Part shown: positions 1 to 7,184 of the stretch, piece by piece
Position numbering within the stretch: position 1 is the stretch's first letter
How the letters are laid out: each line of letters starts with the position of its first letter
Source: Lachnospiraceae bacterium
GTDB lineage: Bacteria > Bacillota_A > Clostridia > Lachnospirales > Lachnospiraceae
Length of the DNA: 20,434 bases
Reading direction: 5' to 3'
NCBI GenBank assembly: GCA_017613055.1
Contig: JAGAES010000074.1
Coordinates: 1 to 20,434, forward strand
The notes under the pieces: generated by a model
What the model was told of the DNA's origin: nothing
Databases searched by the model: none
The model's input: only the letters and a program-made list of their open reading frames with translations
Translations under genes and position numbers: made by a program

Positions 1-2
1 CA

Positions 3-1106
3 ATCGGTAAGAGCCGTGACAACCGCTACGGCGGCGGAAACGACGAGCGCGAGCAGACCTAGAACCAGCTGCTTGCCGAGATGGACGGTTTCGACACCTC
101 GAAGGGTATCGTCATTCTTGCGGCAACCAACCGTCCGGAAGTGCTTGATAAAGCATTGTTGCGACCCGGCCGTTTTGACCGCCGGATTATCGTTGATAAG
201 CCCGACCTGAAGGGCCGTCTCGCGGTCCTTAAGGTGCATGCGAAGAACGTTTTGATGCATGATTCCGTAAATCTTGAAGAAATCGCGCTCGCGACAAGCG
301 GCGCGGTCGGTTCCGATCTTGCGAACATCATCAACGAGGCCGCCATCCTTGCAGTCAAGGAAGGCCGGACCGTAGTGAAGCAGTCCGATCTGATGGAGTC
401 GGTGGAAGTTGTCTTCGCCGGCAAGGAGAAGAAGGACCGGATTCTCGGACCGGAAGAGAAGAAGATCGTCGCGTTCCACGAGGTCGGACACGCTTTGGTT
501 GCATGCCTTGAGAAGAACGCGGAGCCGGTACAGAAGATTACGATTGTGCCCCGTACCATGGGCGCGCTCGGCTATACGATGCAGGTGCCCGAGGAGGAGA
601 AATACCTGAACTCGAAAGAGGATATCCTGACGATGATCCGCACGTTCTGCGGCGGACGCGCGGCGGAGGAAATCACATTTGGCTCCATTACGACCGGCGC
701 GAGCAACGACATTGAGCGTGCGACCCGTCTTGCCCGCCAGATGATTACGCTCTACGGCATGTCCGACGAATTCGGGCTTGTGGCGCTTGAGACGATTGAG
801 AGCCAGTACCTCGACGGCCGTTCGGTTCTGAACTGCAGCGACGAAACCGCCGCCAAAGTGGACGAGGCGGTCCGCAGGGTCATGAAGGACTGCTACGAGC
901 AGGCGAAAGCGATGCTTTCGGAGAACCGCAGGATTCTTGAGCGTGCAGCGCAGTTTTTGATTGAGAAGGAAACGATTACCGGCAAGCAGTTTATGGAGAT
1001 CTTCCGCGAGGTGAAGGAGGGACCCGTTACGGAGCCTTCCGAAGAGAAGCAAGAAGATGCCCCGGCAGAATTGACTACTTCCGCGGAGGCTGTTCCGGAA
1101 GGATAA
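3..1106 (+). CDS. ftsH: FtsH ATP-dependent zinc metalloprotease, 5'-truncated by the window edge and carrying an in-frame TAG
   Basis: FtsH is a membrane-anchored AAA+ protease that degrades misfolded membrane proteins and short-lived regulators. The window holds only the C-terminal part. Counting from the ATG at 81, the second region of homology ([20 protein letters not shown], residues 16-34 or so) carries the arginine-finger segment, the zinc motif HEVGH is at residues 133-137, and [10 protein letters not shown] supplies the third zinc ligand (Asp of SND). The C-terminal tail is Glu/Ala-rich, as is common. Reading upstream in the same frame gives typical FtsH sequence ([10 protein letters not shown]), then TAG at 60-62 where the family has Leu, then [11 protein letters not shown] gene caller would start at 81, but that start would remove the Walker motifs, so the real gene begins left of the window. 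Family identity is certain; whether the gene is intact is not. Confidence 0.93.
60..62 (+). other. In-frame amber codon inside ftsH
   Basis: TAG replaces the conserved Leu codon in the segment that reads [17 protein letters not shown] single base change from TTG would explain it. TAG is used as the normal stop by uvrC, the Crh-like gene, pfkA and tsaE in this window, so general reassignment of TAG is unlikely. A sequencing error, a nonsense mutation in one strain, or true pseudogenisation are the options. Confidence 0.9.
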
Positions 1107-1109
1107 ACG

Positions 1110-2960
1110 GTGAGAGAATTTGATCTGAAAAAAGAACTGAAGCAGCTTCCGAACCGTCCGGGCGTGTATCTGATGCACGACGCGAACGATGAGATTATCT
1201 ATGTCGGAAAAGCCAAAATTCTTAAGAACCGGGTGAAGCAGTACTTTCAGACCGGCGTCCGAAGGTCCTCGAAAATTGAGCTGATGGTTGCGCGGATTGC
1301 GTGGTTTGAATATATCGTCGTCGACTCCGAACTCGAGGCGCTTGTCCTTGAGAACAACCTGATCAAGGAGCACGCCCCGAAATACAATACAATGTTAAAG
1401 GACGGCAAGACCTACCCGTACATCAAGGTGACGGTCGGGGAGGATTATCCGCGGGTTTTGCTGACCAGGGAACAGAAGAAGGATAAGGCAAGATACTTCG
1501 GCCCTTATGCGCTTTCCGGATCCATCAACGAGATGATCGAACTGATTCGGAAACTGTTCCGCATCCGTACCTGCAACCGCAACCTGCCGAAGGATATCGG
1601 AAAGGAGCGGCCGTGTCTTTACTACCAGATCGGGCAATGCGACGCGCCGTGCGCGGACCACATCAGCAAAGAGGACTACCGCGCGTCGGTGGAGCGTGTC
1701 ATCCGGTTTCTGTCCCGCGATTACGATGACGTGCTTAAGATGTTGAAGAATAAGATGCTTGCCGCGAGCGGGAAGCTTGAGTTCGAGAAGGCGGCGGAAT
1801 ACCGTGACCTGATGGCCCGCGTGGAAGCGCTTCATCAGGAACAGAAGGCGGACGATTCGGTAACCGAGGAACGCGATATCATCGCGTCCGCGTCGGAGGG
1901 AAACCAGACCGTCATTGCGGTTTTCTTTGAGCGGAACGGACGTCTTGTGGGACGCGAGCACCATTATCTTGAGCAGGCCGAGCAGCAGGAGCCGGCGGCC
2001 TATCTCGGCGAATTTTTAAAGCAGTTTTACGACGGAATGCCCTACATCCCGAAAGAGATATCGATGGAGACCGAGCCCGAGGACCGCGAGCTGATTGAAG
2101 AGTGGCTCACGAAGAAACGCGGACGCGCGGTGCACATCCGTATCCCGAAGATCGGCGGCAAGGAGCATCTGGTCGCGCTCGCAAGGCAGAACGCGCAGAT
2201 GGTCTTAAAGCAGGACCTCGAGAAGATTGCCAAGGAGGAGAAGCGGACCAAAGGAGCCGCGGCGGAGATTGCCGCGCTGCTTTCGTTAACCGATGTCCAT
2301 CGGATGGAATCGTACGATATCAGTAACATCAGCGGTTTCTTAAGCGTCGGTTCGATGGTCGTCTTTCAGGACGGCGCTCCCCGTAAGAGCGAATACCGGA
2401 AGTTCCGGATTAAAAGCGTTGAGGGACCGAACGATTACGCTTCGATGGAAGAGATGCTGACGAGACGTTTCCGCCACGGAATGGAAGAGCGGGAGCAGCA
2501 GAAGGAAAGCAGCTTCACAAGGTATCCGGATCTGATTCTGATGGACGGCGGCAAAGGCCAGGTGCACGTCGCGGAAGAGGTGCTTAAAAACCTCGGGCTT
2601 TCGATTCCGGTTGCCGGCATGGTCAAGGATGACAACCACCGCACCAGAGGGCTTTACTTTCGTGACGAAGAGCTTCCGATCAACACGCACGGCGAAGGCT
2701 TTGCGCTTCTTACGCGCATCCAGGATGAAACGCACCGCTTCGCGATTGAGTACCATAAAGGACTCCGCTCGAAGCAGCAGATCCGTTCCGGGCTGCTTGA
2801 TATCCCGGGCATCGGCCCGACCAGACAGCGCACGCTGATGCGGTACTTCGACAGCATGGAGAGCCTTCGGAACGCGAAAGCCGAGGAACTTTCGAAGCTG
2901 CCCGGCATGAACCGGAAAGCGGCAGAGGAAATCGTCGCATTTTTCGCAAAGAAAGAATAG
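1110..2960 (+). CDS. uvrC: UvrABC excinuclease subunit C
   Basis: UvrC makes both incisions in nucleotide excision repair after UvrB marks the lesion. The 616-residue length is normal. The N-terminal GIY-YIG domain shows PNRPGVYLM (from about residue 14) and IIYVGKAK (from 29), with the catalytic Glu in SELEALVLE near residue 76. A UVR helical hairpin (KLEFEKAAEYRDLM, about 224-237) binds UvrB. The RNase H-like half carries YDISNISG, DYASMEEML, LMDGGKGQV and THRFAIEYHKG, which hold the acidic and His residues of the 5' nuclease. The C-terminus has a double helix-hairpin-helix (IPGIGPTRQ and LPGMNRKAAEEI). It begins with GTG three bases after the ftsH stop, with GGAAGG at 1097-1102 as ribosome site, so it is probably translated together with ftsH. 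Confidence 0.97.
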   Translation: MREFDLKKELKQLPNRPGVYLMHDANDEIIYVGKAKILKNRVKQYFQTGVRRSSKIELMVARIAWFEYIVVDSELEALVLENNLIKEHAPKYNTMLKDGKTYPYIKVTVGEDYPRVLLTREQKKDKARYFGPYALSGSINEMIELIRKLFRIRTCNRNLPKDIGKERPCLYYQIGQCDAPCADHISKEDYRASVERVIRFLSRDYDDVLKMLKNKMLAASGKLEFEKAAEYRDLMARVEALHQEQKADDSVTEERDIIASASEGNQTVIAVFFERNGRLVGREHHYLEQAEQQEPAAYLGEFLKQFYDGMPYIPKEISMETEPEDRELIEEWLTKKRGRAVHIRIPKIGGKEHLVALARQNAQMVLKQDLEKIAKEEKRTKGAAAEIAALLSLTDVHRMESYDISNISGFLSVGSMVVFQDGAPRKSEYRKFRIKSVEGPNDYASMEEMLTRRFRHGMEEREQQKESSFTRYPDLILMDGGKGQVHVAEEVLKNLGLSIPVAGMVKDDNHRTRGLYFRDEELPINTHGEGFALLTRIQDETHRFAIEYHKGLRSKQQIRSGLLDIPGIGPTRQRTLMRYFDSMESLRNAKAEELSKLPGMNRKAAEEIVAFFAKKE

Positions 2961-2986
2961 GAAATACTAGGAAAAGAGGCATATAT

Positions 2987-3925
2987 ATGTACACAGTGGA
3001 ATTGACGAAAATGGCAGAGAAAATGCATCTCACGAATCTGACCCCGGAGATTGACATCACGGGGCGGGTGATTTCAACGCCGGAGATTAACCGTCCCGCA
3101 CTTCAGCTGGCAGGGTTCTTCAGCGATTTCGACCCGAACCGCGTGCAGCTGATCGGAAACGTTGAGTATGCTTACATGTACCATAACGAGATGAATTCCG
3201 AGCAGCGCCATGTGTGCTTTTCAAGACTCATGGGATACGGCGTTCCGTGCATTATCTTCTGCCGGAGCCTTCCGGTCAGTGACGGAATGAAGAAACTCGC
3301 GATTGAGAAAGGCGTTCCGGTATTCGGCTGCGCGATGGAGACAACCGCCCTCGTGGCGGAGCTGGTACGCTGGCTGCAGGTGGAACTGGCGCCCCGCATC
3401 TCGATTCACGGTGTTCTCGTAGACGTCTTCGGCGAAGGCGTTCTGATCACCGGCGAGAGCGGAATCGGTAAGAGCGAAGCGGCACTTGAACTGATTAAGA
3501 GAGGCCACCGTCTTGTTTCGGATGACGTCGTCGAGATCAAGAAGGTCAGCGACGATACGCTGGTCGGCTCGGCACCGGACGTAACCCGTCACCTGATTGA
3601 GCTCCGCGGTATCGGCATCATCGACGTCAAGACGCTGTACGGCGTGCAGAGCGTTAAGGAAACCCAGTCCATCAACCTTGTGATCCGTCTCGAGGAATGG
3701 GACAAGGAGAAGGATTACGACCGTTTCGGTCTTGAGGACAACTACACCGAGTTTCTCGGAAACCGTGTTGTCTGCAACGACATCCCGATCCGTCCGGGCC
3801 GGAACCTCGCGATTATCTGCGAAGCGGCAGCCATCAACTACCGTCAGAAGAAGATGGGCTACAACGCGGCCAAGGAACTCCATAACCGCGTTATGAACAA
3901 CCTGCGGAAAGGACAGCAGCAATGA
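2987..3925 (+). CDS. hprK: HPr kinase/phosphorylase
   Basis: HprK phosphorylates Ser46 of HPr and Crh in an ATP- (or PPi-) dependent way and reverses the reaction with phosphate, which sets CcpA-mediated carbon catabolite control in Firmicutes. The protein has the usual length (312 residues). The N-terminal domain covers about 1-130. The kinase domain has the catalytic His at 141 (SIHGVLVDVFGEG), the Walker A loop GESGIGKS at 156-163, the Asp pair SDD at 178-180 and the family signature LIELRGIGIIDVKTLYG. AGAGG at 2975-2979 gives a well-spaced ribosome site. The 3' end overlaps the next gene by four bases (ATGA). Its likely protein target, the Crh-like gene at 6738, lies four genes downstream, so kinase and substrate may be co-expressed. 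Confidence 0.97.
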   Translation: MYTVELTKMAEKMHLTNLTPEIDITGRVISTPEINRPALQLAGFFSDFDPNRVQLIGNVEYAYMYHNEMNSEQRHVCFSRLMGYGVPCIIFCRSLPVSDGMKKLAIEKGVPVFGCAMETTALVAELVRWLQVELAPRISIHGVLVDVFGEGVLITGESGIGKSEAALELIKRGHRLVSDDVVEIKKVSDDTLVGSAPDVTRHLIELRGIGIIDVKTLYGVQSVKETQSINLVIRLEEWDKEKDYDRFGLEDNYTEFLGNRVVCNDIPIRPGRNLAIICEAAAINYRQKKMGYNAAKELHNRVMNNLRKGQQQ

Positions 3926-4860
3926 AATACATATTCGGAATCGACATCGGCGGAACGACCGTGAAATGCGGCCTCTTCGAAGAGGGCGGAAAGCTCCTCG
4001 ACAAATGGGAAATCCCGACGGACCGCGCTGACAAAGGCGCGAACATCCTAAGTGACGTCGCGAAGACGATTCTTTCGAAGGCGGAAGAAAAGAAGATTCA
4101 AAAAGAAGATATCCTCGGCATCGGCATGGGCGTTCCCGGGCCGGTTCTTGCGGACGGTACGGTGTACCGCTGCCCGAACCTCGGCTGGGGTATCGTTAAG
4201 GTGAAAGACCGGATGGAAGCGATGACCGGATGTCCGGTATATACGGGTAACGACGCGAACGTGGCCGCGCTCGGCGAGGCTTATTTCGGCGGCGGACGCG
4301 GTTTTGACAGCATTCTGATGGTTACGCTCGGCACCGGCGTCGGCGGCGGGCTTATCCTTGGCGGAAAGATTGTATGCGGTTCTAACGGTGCAGCGGCCGA
4401 AATCGGACACATCATCGTGGAGCCCGAGGAAACCGACATCTGCGGATGCGGCGGGCACGGACACCTCGAGCAGTACGCTTCGGCGACCGGAATCGTACGG
4501 ATGGCGAAGAAACTGCTTCTTGACGAGACCGTCGATTCGGCGCTCCGGATGCATATGCCGCTTACCGCAAAGGACATCTTCGACGAAGCGAAGAACGGCG
4601 ATGCGGCGGCGCTTTTGCTTACCGACAAGCTCGGGAAGTACCTCGCGCTTGCGCTCACGCATGTGGCAGCAGTCGCGGATCCGCAGGCATTTGTCATCGG
4701 AGGCGGCGTAAGCCGTGCCGGCGGAATCCTTTTGAATGCGATTGAAAGACATTATAACGACAATATTCTGAAAGCCCTTCAGGGCAAGAAGTTCCTCCTT
4801 GCCGAGCTCGGAAACGACGCCGGAATCTACGGTGCTGCGAGCATGGTGAAGGCGGACTGA
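3922..4860 (+). CDS. ROK-family glucokinase
   Basis: The protein belongs to the ROK sugar kinase family and probably phosphorylates glucose with ATP in the cytoplasm, feeding glycolysis. The ATP phosphate-binding motif FGIDIGGTTVKCG is at the N-terminus (Asp8), the catalytic Asp is in YTGNDANVAALGE (Asp111), and the ROK core GTGVGGGLILGG precedes the metal site. The zinc site reads EIGH (His163), then CGCGGHGHLE (Cys174, Cys176, His181), so His stands where many relatives have the third Cys. Length (312) is normal for the family. The start overlaps the hprK stop by four bases, which suggests translational coupling. Glucose is the best substrate guess because of the resemblance to Gram-positive GlkA-type enzymes; other hexoses cannot be excluded from sequence alone. 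Confidence 0.9.
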   Translation: MKYIFGIDIGGTTVKCGLFEEGGKLLDKWEIPTDRADKGANILSDVAKTILSKAEEKKIQKEDILGIGMGVPGPVLADGTVYRCPNLGWGIVKVKDRMEAMTGCPVYTGNDANVAALGEAYFGGGRGFDSILMVTLGTGVGGGLILGGKIVCGSNGAAAEIGHIIVEPEETDICGCGGHGHLEQYASATGIVRMAKKLLLDETVDSALRMHMPLTAKDIFDEAKNGDAAALLLTDKLGKYLALALTHVAAVADPQAFVIGGGVSRAGGILLNAIERHYNDNILKALQGKKFLLAELGNDAGIYGAASMVKAD

Positions 4861-4862
4861 AC

Positions 4863-4866
4863 GGAG
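4863..4866 (+). promoter_or_regulatory. Ribosome binding site that supports the TTG start of murB
   Basis: GGAG lies six bases before the TTG at 4873. No ATG or GTG with comparable spacing exists near the N-terminus expected for MurB. Confidence 0.6.
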
Positions 4867-4872
4867 ACGGAT

Positions 4873-5796
4873 TTGGACTGGAAGGAAATCATCAAAACCT
4901 ATTACCGGCCGGAGCAGGTGCTGTTCGATGAGCCGATGAGCCGTCACACGACGTTCCGGATCGGCGGACCGGCCGAATGCTACGTCGTACCGGACAGCAT
5001 TGAGCAGATTCAAAAGACGCTGTCCCTTGCAAAGGAAGCGGGCGTTCCCTGCCATATCATCGGAAACGGCAGCAACCTTCTCGTTTCGGACGACGGCGTT
5101 TTGGGCATTGTAATCCGCATGGAGGAAAATGTGATCGAGAAGGTCGGCGGGACCGACGACGGCCGTGACTGCATCCGCGTTTCGGCGGGCACTTTGTTCT
5201 CGTCCTTTGCAAAACAGATGTGCCGCGAGGGCTATGCGGGAATCGAATTCGCGACCGGAATACCCGGAAGCGTCGGCGGCGCGGTCGTGATGAACGCGGG
5301 CGCCTACGGCGGCGAGGTGAAGGACGTTCTCAGTTCCGTTTCGGTGCTCACGAAAGACGGAGAGGTGCTTTCCGTCGGCGCGGAGCTTTTGGACCTTTCC
5401 TACCGGCACAGCAACATAGACGAGAACGGCTATGTAGTTCTTTCGGCGGAATTTGCCTTAAGAAAGAGCGAAGACCCCGAAGCGGTTTCGGAGAAAGTCG
5501 CGGAGCTTTCGGAGAAACGGAAAGAGAAGCAGCCGCTTGAATACCCGAGCGCGGGAAGCACGTTCAAACGCCCGCAGGGCGAAGGGCTGTTCGCGGGCAA
5601 GCTGATTGACGACTGCGGGCTGCGCGGTTACCGCGTCGGAGACGCGCAGGTGTCCGAGAAGCATTGCGGTTTTGTGATTAACCGGGGAAATGCGACGGCG
5701 GAAGACGTGATGCAGCTGATTTCCGCGGTTCAGCGGACGGTTATGGAAAAATTCGGAATCATGCTGGAACCGGAGGTCCGTTTCCTCGGGTTTTGA
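4873..5796 (+). CDS. murB: UDP-N-acetylenolpyruvoylglucosamine reductase
   Basis: MurB is the FAD enzyme that reduces UDP-GlcNAc-enolpyruvate to UDP-MurNAc with NADPH, the second committed step of peptidoglycan precursor synthesis. FAD-binding segments are visible as HIIGNGSNLLVSDDGVLGIV (about 61-80) and IEFATGIPGSVGGAVVMNAG (about 124-143). The catalytic Ser lies in YPSAGSTFKRP (Ser229) and the C-terminal Glu in EPEVRF (Glu301). The tyrosine-loop insert of the enterobacterial type appears absent, fitting the shorter Gram-positive form. The start is TTG: GGAG at 4863-4866 lies six bases upstream, and the next in-frame ATG would cut off about 21 residues including conserved sequence. It follows the ROK kinase by 12 bases and precedes whiA by 12 bases. 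Confidence 0.96.
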   Translation: MDWKEIIKTYYRPEQVLFDEPMSRHTTFRIGGPAECYVVPDSIEQIQKTLSLAKEAGVPCHIIGNGSNLLVSDDGVLGIVIRMEENVIEKVGGTDDGRDCIRVSAGTLFSSFAKQMCREGYAGIEFATGIPGSVGGAVVMNAGAYGGEVKDVLSSVSVLTKDGEVLSVGAELLDLSYRHSNIDENGYVVLSAEFALRKSEDPEAVSEKVAELSEKRKEKQPLEYPSAGSTFKRPQGEGLFAGKLIDDCGLRGYRVGDAQVSEKHCGFVINRGNATAEDVMQLISAVQRTVMEKFGIMLEPEVRFLGF

Positions 5797-5808
5797 GAAA
5801 GGGACGGT

Positions 5809-6741
5809 ATGTCATTTTCCGCGGAAGTGAAAAAAGAACTGATCGGAAAGCTCCCTTCGGCGGCGCACTGCCGGAAGGCGGAGCTTTGTGGTTATTTTGC
5901 CTATAAAGGACGGATGCTTTCCGACGGGAGTTTGGAATATGTTACCGAAAATCCGGCGATTGCGAAAAAGGTCTTTACATTTTTGAAAAAGTCATTTAAT
6001 ATGGGATTTGTTGCAGTGACAAGGAAGGCGGAAGGACAGTCGCGGACCGAACATGCCATCCGCGTGCCGGACCCGGACGAGACCGCAGAGCTTCTTTCGG
6101 AGCTCGGCCTCGGCACAAGCCTTGTACGGGAAGGCGGGCTGACGCTTCTTTCGGAAGCGGTGCTTTCGCAGAGCTGCTGCAAGCGGAGTTTTCTCCGCGC
6201 CGCTTTTTGCATGGCCGGAACGATGAACGACCCGACGAAATCGTATCATTTTGAGATTGCGGTTCCCGAGGATTCGCTCGCCCGCATGCTTGCTTCCCAG
6301 ATGGAAGCGTTCGGCTGCGCGCCGAAGACGACGGAACGCCGCGGCAATTCCTGCCTGTACTTAAAGGACGGCAACAGCATATCCGATATGCTGAATATTA
6401 TGGAGGCACACGGATCGCTTCTTCAATACGAGAACGAGCGCTCCATGCGGGACCTCAGGGGACATGTGAACCGCAAGGTGAACATCGAGGTGTCCAACCT
6501 CCGGAAGGCTGCCAAGGCGGCCGAGAAACAGATTCGTGACATTGAATATCTCCGTGACACGGTAGGTTTTGGGAGCCTGCCGCAGGAGTTACAGGATATG
6601 GCAAGACTCCGGATTGCACATCCGGAAGCGTCACTTGGGGAATTGGGTGAGATGCTGACACCCCCGCTTGGAAGGTCGGGAGTCAATCACCGTTTGCAGA
6701 AACTGTGTAATCTTGCGGAACAAAGGAGGAGCATTATATGA
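5809..6741 (+). CDS. whiA: WhiA-type DNA-binding regulator
   Basis: WhiA is a conserved Gram-positive protein with a degenerate LAGLIDADG-homing-endonuclease fold joined to a C-terminal helix-turn-helix. It is required for sporulation in Streptomyces and influences cell division and chromosome segregation in Bacillus. The N-terminus MSFSAEVKKEL is the family hallmark. The two LAGLIDADG-like repeats lie at roughly 20-190, and the C-terminal DNA-binding part includes HPEASLGELGEMLTPPLGRS followed by GVNHRLQKL. The length (310) is typical. It starts 12 bases after murB and its stop overlaps the following gene by four bases (ATGA). In Bacillus the genes before whiA are rapZ (yvcJ) and yvcK; neither is here. 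The adjacency to a Crh-like gene matches the Bacillus whiA-crh order. Confidence 0.95.
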   Translation: MSFSAEVKKELIGKLPSAAHCRKAELCGYFAYKGRMLSDGSLEYVTENPAIAKKVFTFLKKSFNMGFVAVTRKAEGQSRTEHAIRVPDPDETAELLSELGLGTSLVREGGLTLLSEAVLSQSCCKRSFLRAAFCMAGTMNDPTKSYHFEIAVPEDSLARMLASQMEAFGCAPKTTERRGNSCLYLKDGNSISDMLNIMEAHGSLLQYENERSMRDLRGHVNRKVNIEVSNLRKAAKAAEKQIRDIEYLRDTVGFGSLPQELQDMARLRIAHPEASLGELGEMLTPPLGRSGVNHRLQKLCNLAEQRRSII

Positions 6742-6992
6742 TTTCAAAGAACATGACGATCAGCATCCCGAGCGGATTGGAGGCGAGACCGGTTGCGCTT
6801 CTCGTGCAGGTTGCGAGCCGCTATGATTCCAGCATCTATGTGGAGTGTGAGAACAAGAAAGTCAACGCGAAGAGCATCATGGGCATGATGAGCCTGGCGA
6901 TTCCCGCGGGAACGGCGATTACCGTATCGGTGGACGGCCCCGATGAGGAAGCGGCGATGAAGGGAATCGAGGATTTCCTTACCGGCCGGTAG
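6738..6992 (+). CDS. Crh-like HPr-family protein lacking the phosphocarrier His15
   Basis: This 84-residue protein has the HPr fold signature, but the active-site sequence is SGLEARPVA, with Glu15 where phosphocarrier HPr has the His that accepts phosphate from enzyme I. The regulatory Ser46 is kept in AKSIMGMMSL. This combination (no His15, Ser46 present) is the logic of Bacillus Crh, where residue 15 is Gln: such a protein cannot carry phosphate for sugar transport but can be phosphorylated by HprK and act as a CcpA corepressor. The position right after whiA is also that of crh. It is co-oriented with hprK in the same operon-like run and is followed by an intrinsic terminator. A different role for the Glu (for example phosphomimetic) is possible but cannot be shown from sequence. 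Confidence 0.9.
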   Translation: MISKNMTISIPSGLEARPVALLVQVASRYDSSIYVECENKKVNAKSIMGMMSLAIPAGTAITVSVDGPDEEAAMKGIEDFLTGR

Positions 6993-7048
6993 GAGATGAA
7001 GTGTTCTACATTAGTAGAATATACAGTTTTAACGACAAATGTGAAAAC

Positions 7049-7087
7049 AAACGCTGCGGGTTCCGGCCTGCGGCGTTTTCTTTTTTT
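7049..7087 (+). terminator. Intrinsic terminator after the Crh-like gene
   Basis: An 11-bp stem (AACGCTGCGGG with CCTGCGGCGTT, two G-U pairs) closes a six-base loop and is followed by TTTTC and seven T. It separates the ftsH-to-crh run from dnaE. Confidence 0.85.
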
Positions 7088-7122
7088 CACCGAAAAAACC
7101 GCTTTTTTATTGGATGAAAATA

Positions 7123-7131
7123 TGATATAAT
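7123..7131 (+). promoter_or_regulatory. Extended -10 promoter for dnaE and following genes
   Basis: TGATATAAT is a perfect TATAAT with the extended TGn element. The -35 position is only T-rich (7103-7108), which is acceptable for extended -10 promoters. The start of transcription would fall near 7138, about 45 bases before the dnaE ATG. The element lies directly after the terminator, as expected for a new operon. Confidence 0.7.
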
Positions 7132-7184
7132 AAATTGAATATCTATGTAGTTGCGGCAGAATTACGCGGAACAGGAGGTCGTCT

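Noticed and set aside
1..1106. Reassignment of TAG to an amino acid
   Set aside because: TAG is the natural stop of uvrC, the Crh-like gene, pfkA and tsaE here, and no other conserved gene in the window has an internal TAG.
4048..5409. Long reverse-strand open frame of 453 codons
   Set aside because: It runs antisense to the glucokinase and murB genes, which have clear family motifs. Its product is rich in Arg/His/Val as expected for a shadow frame in GC-rich DNA.
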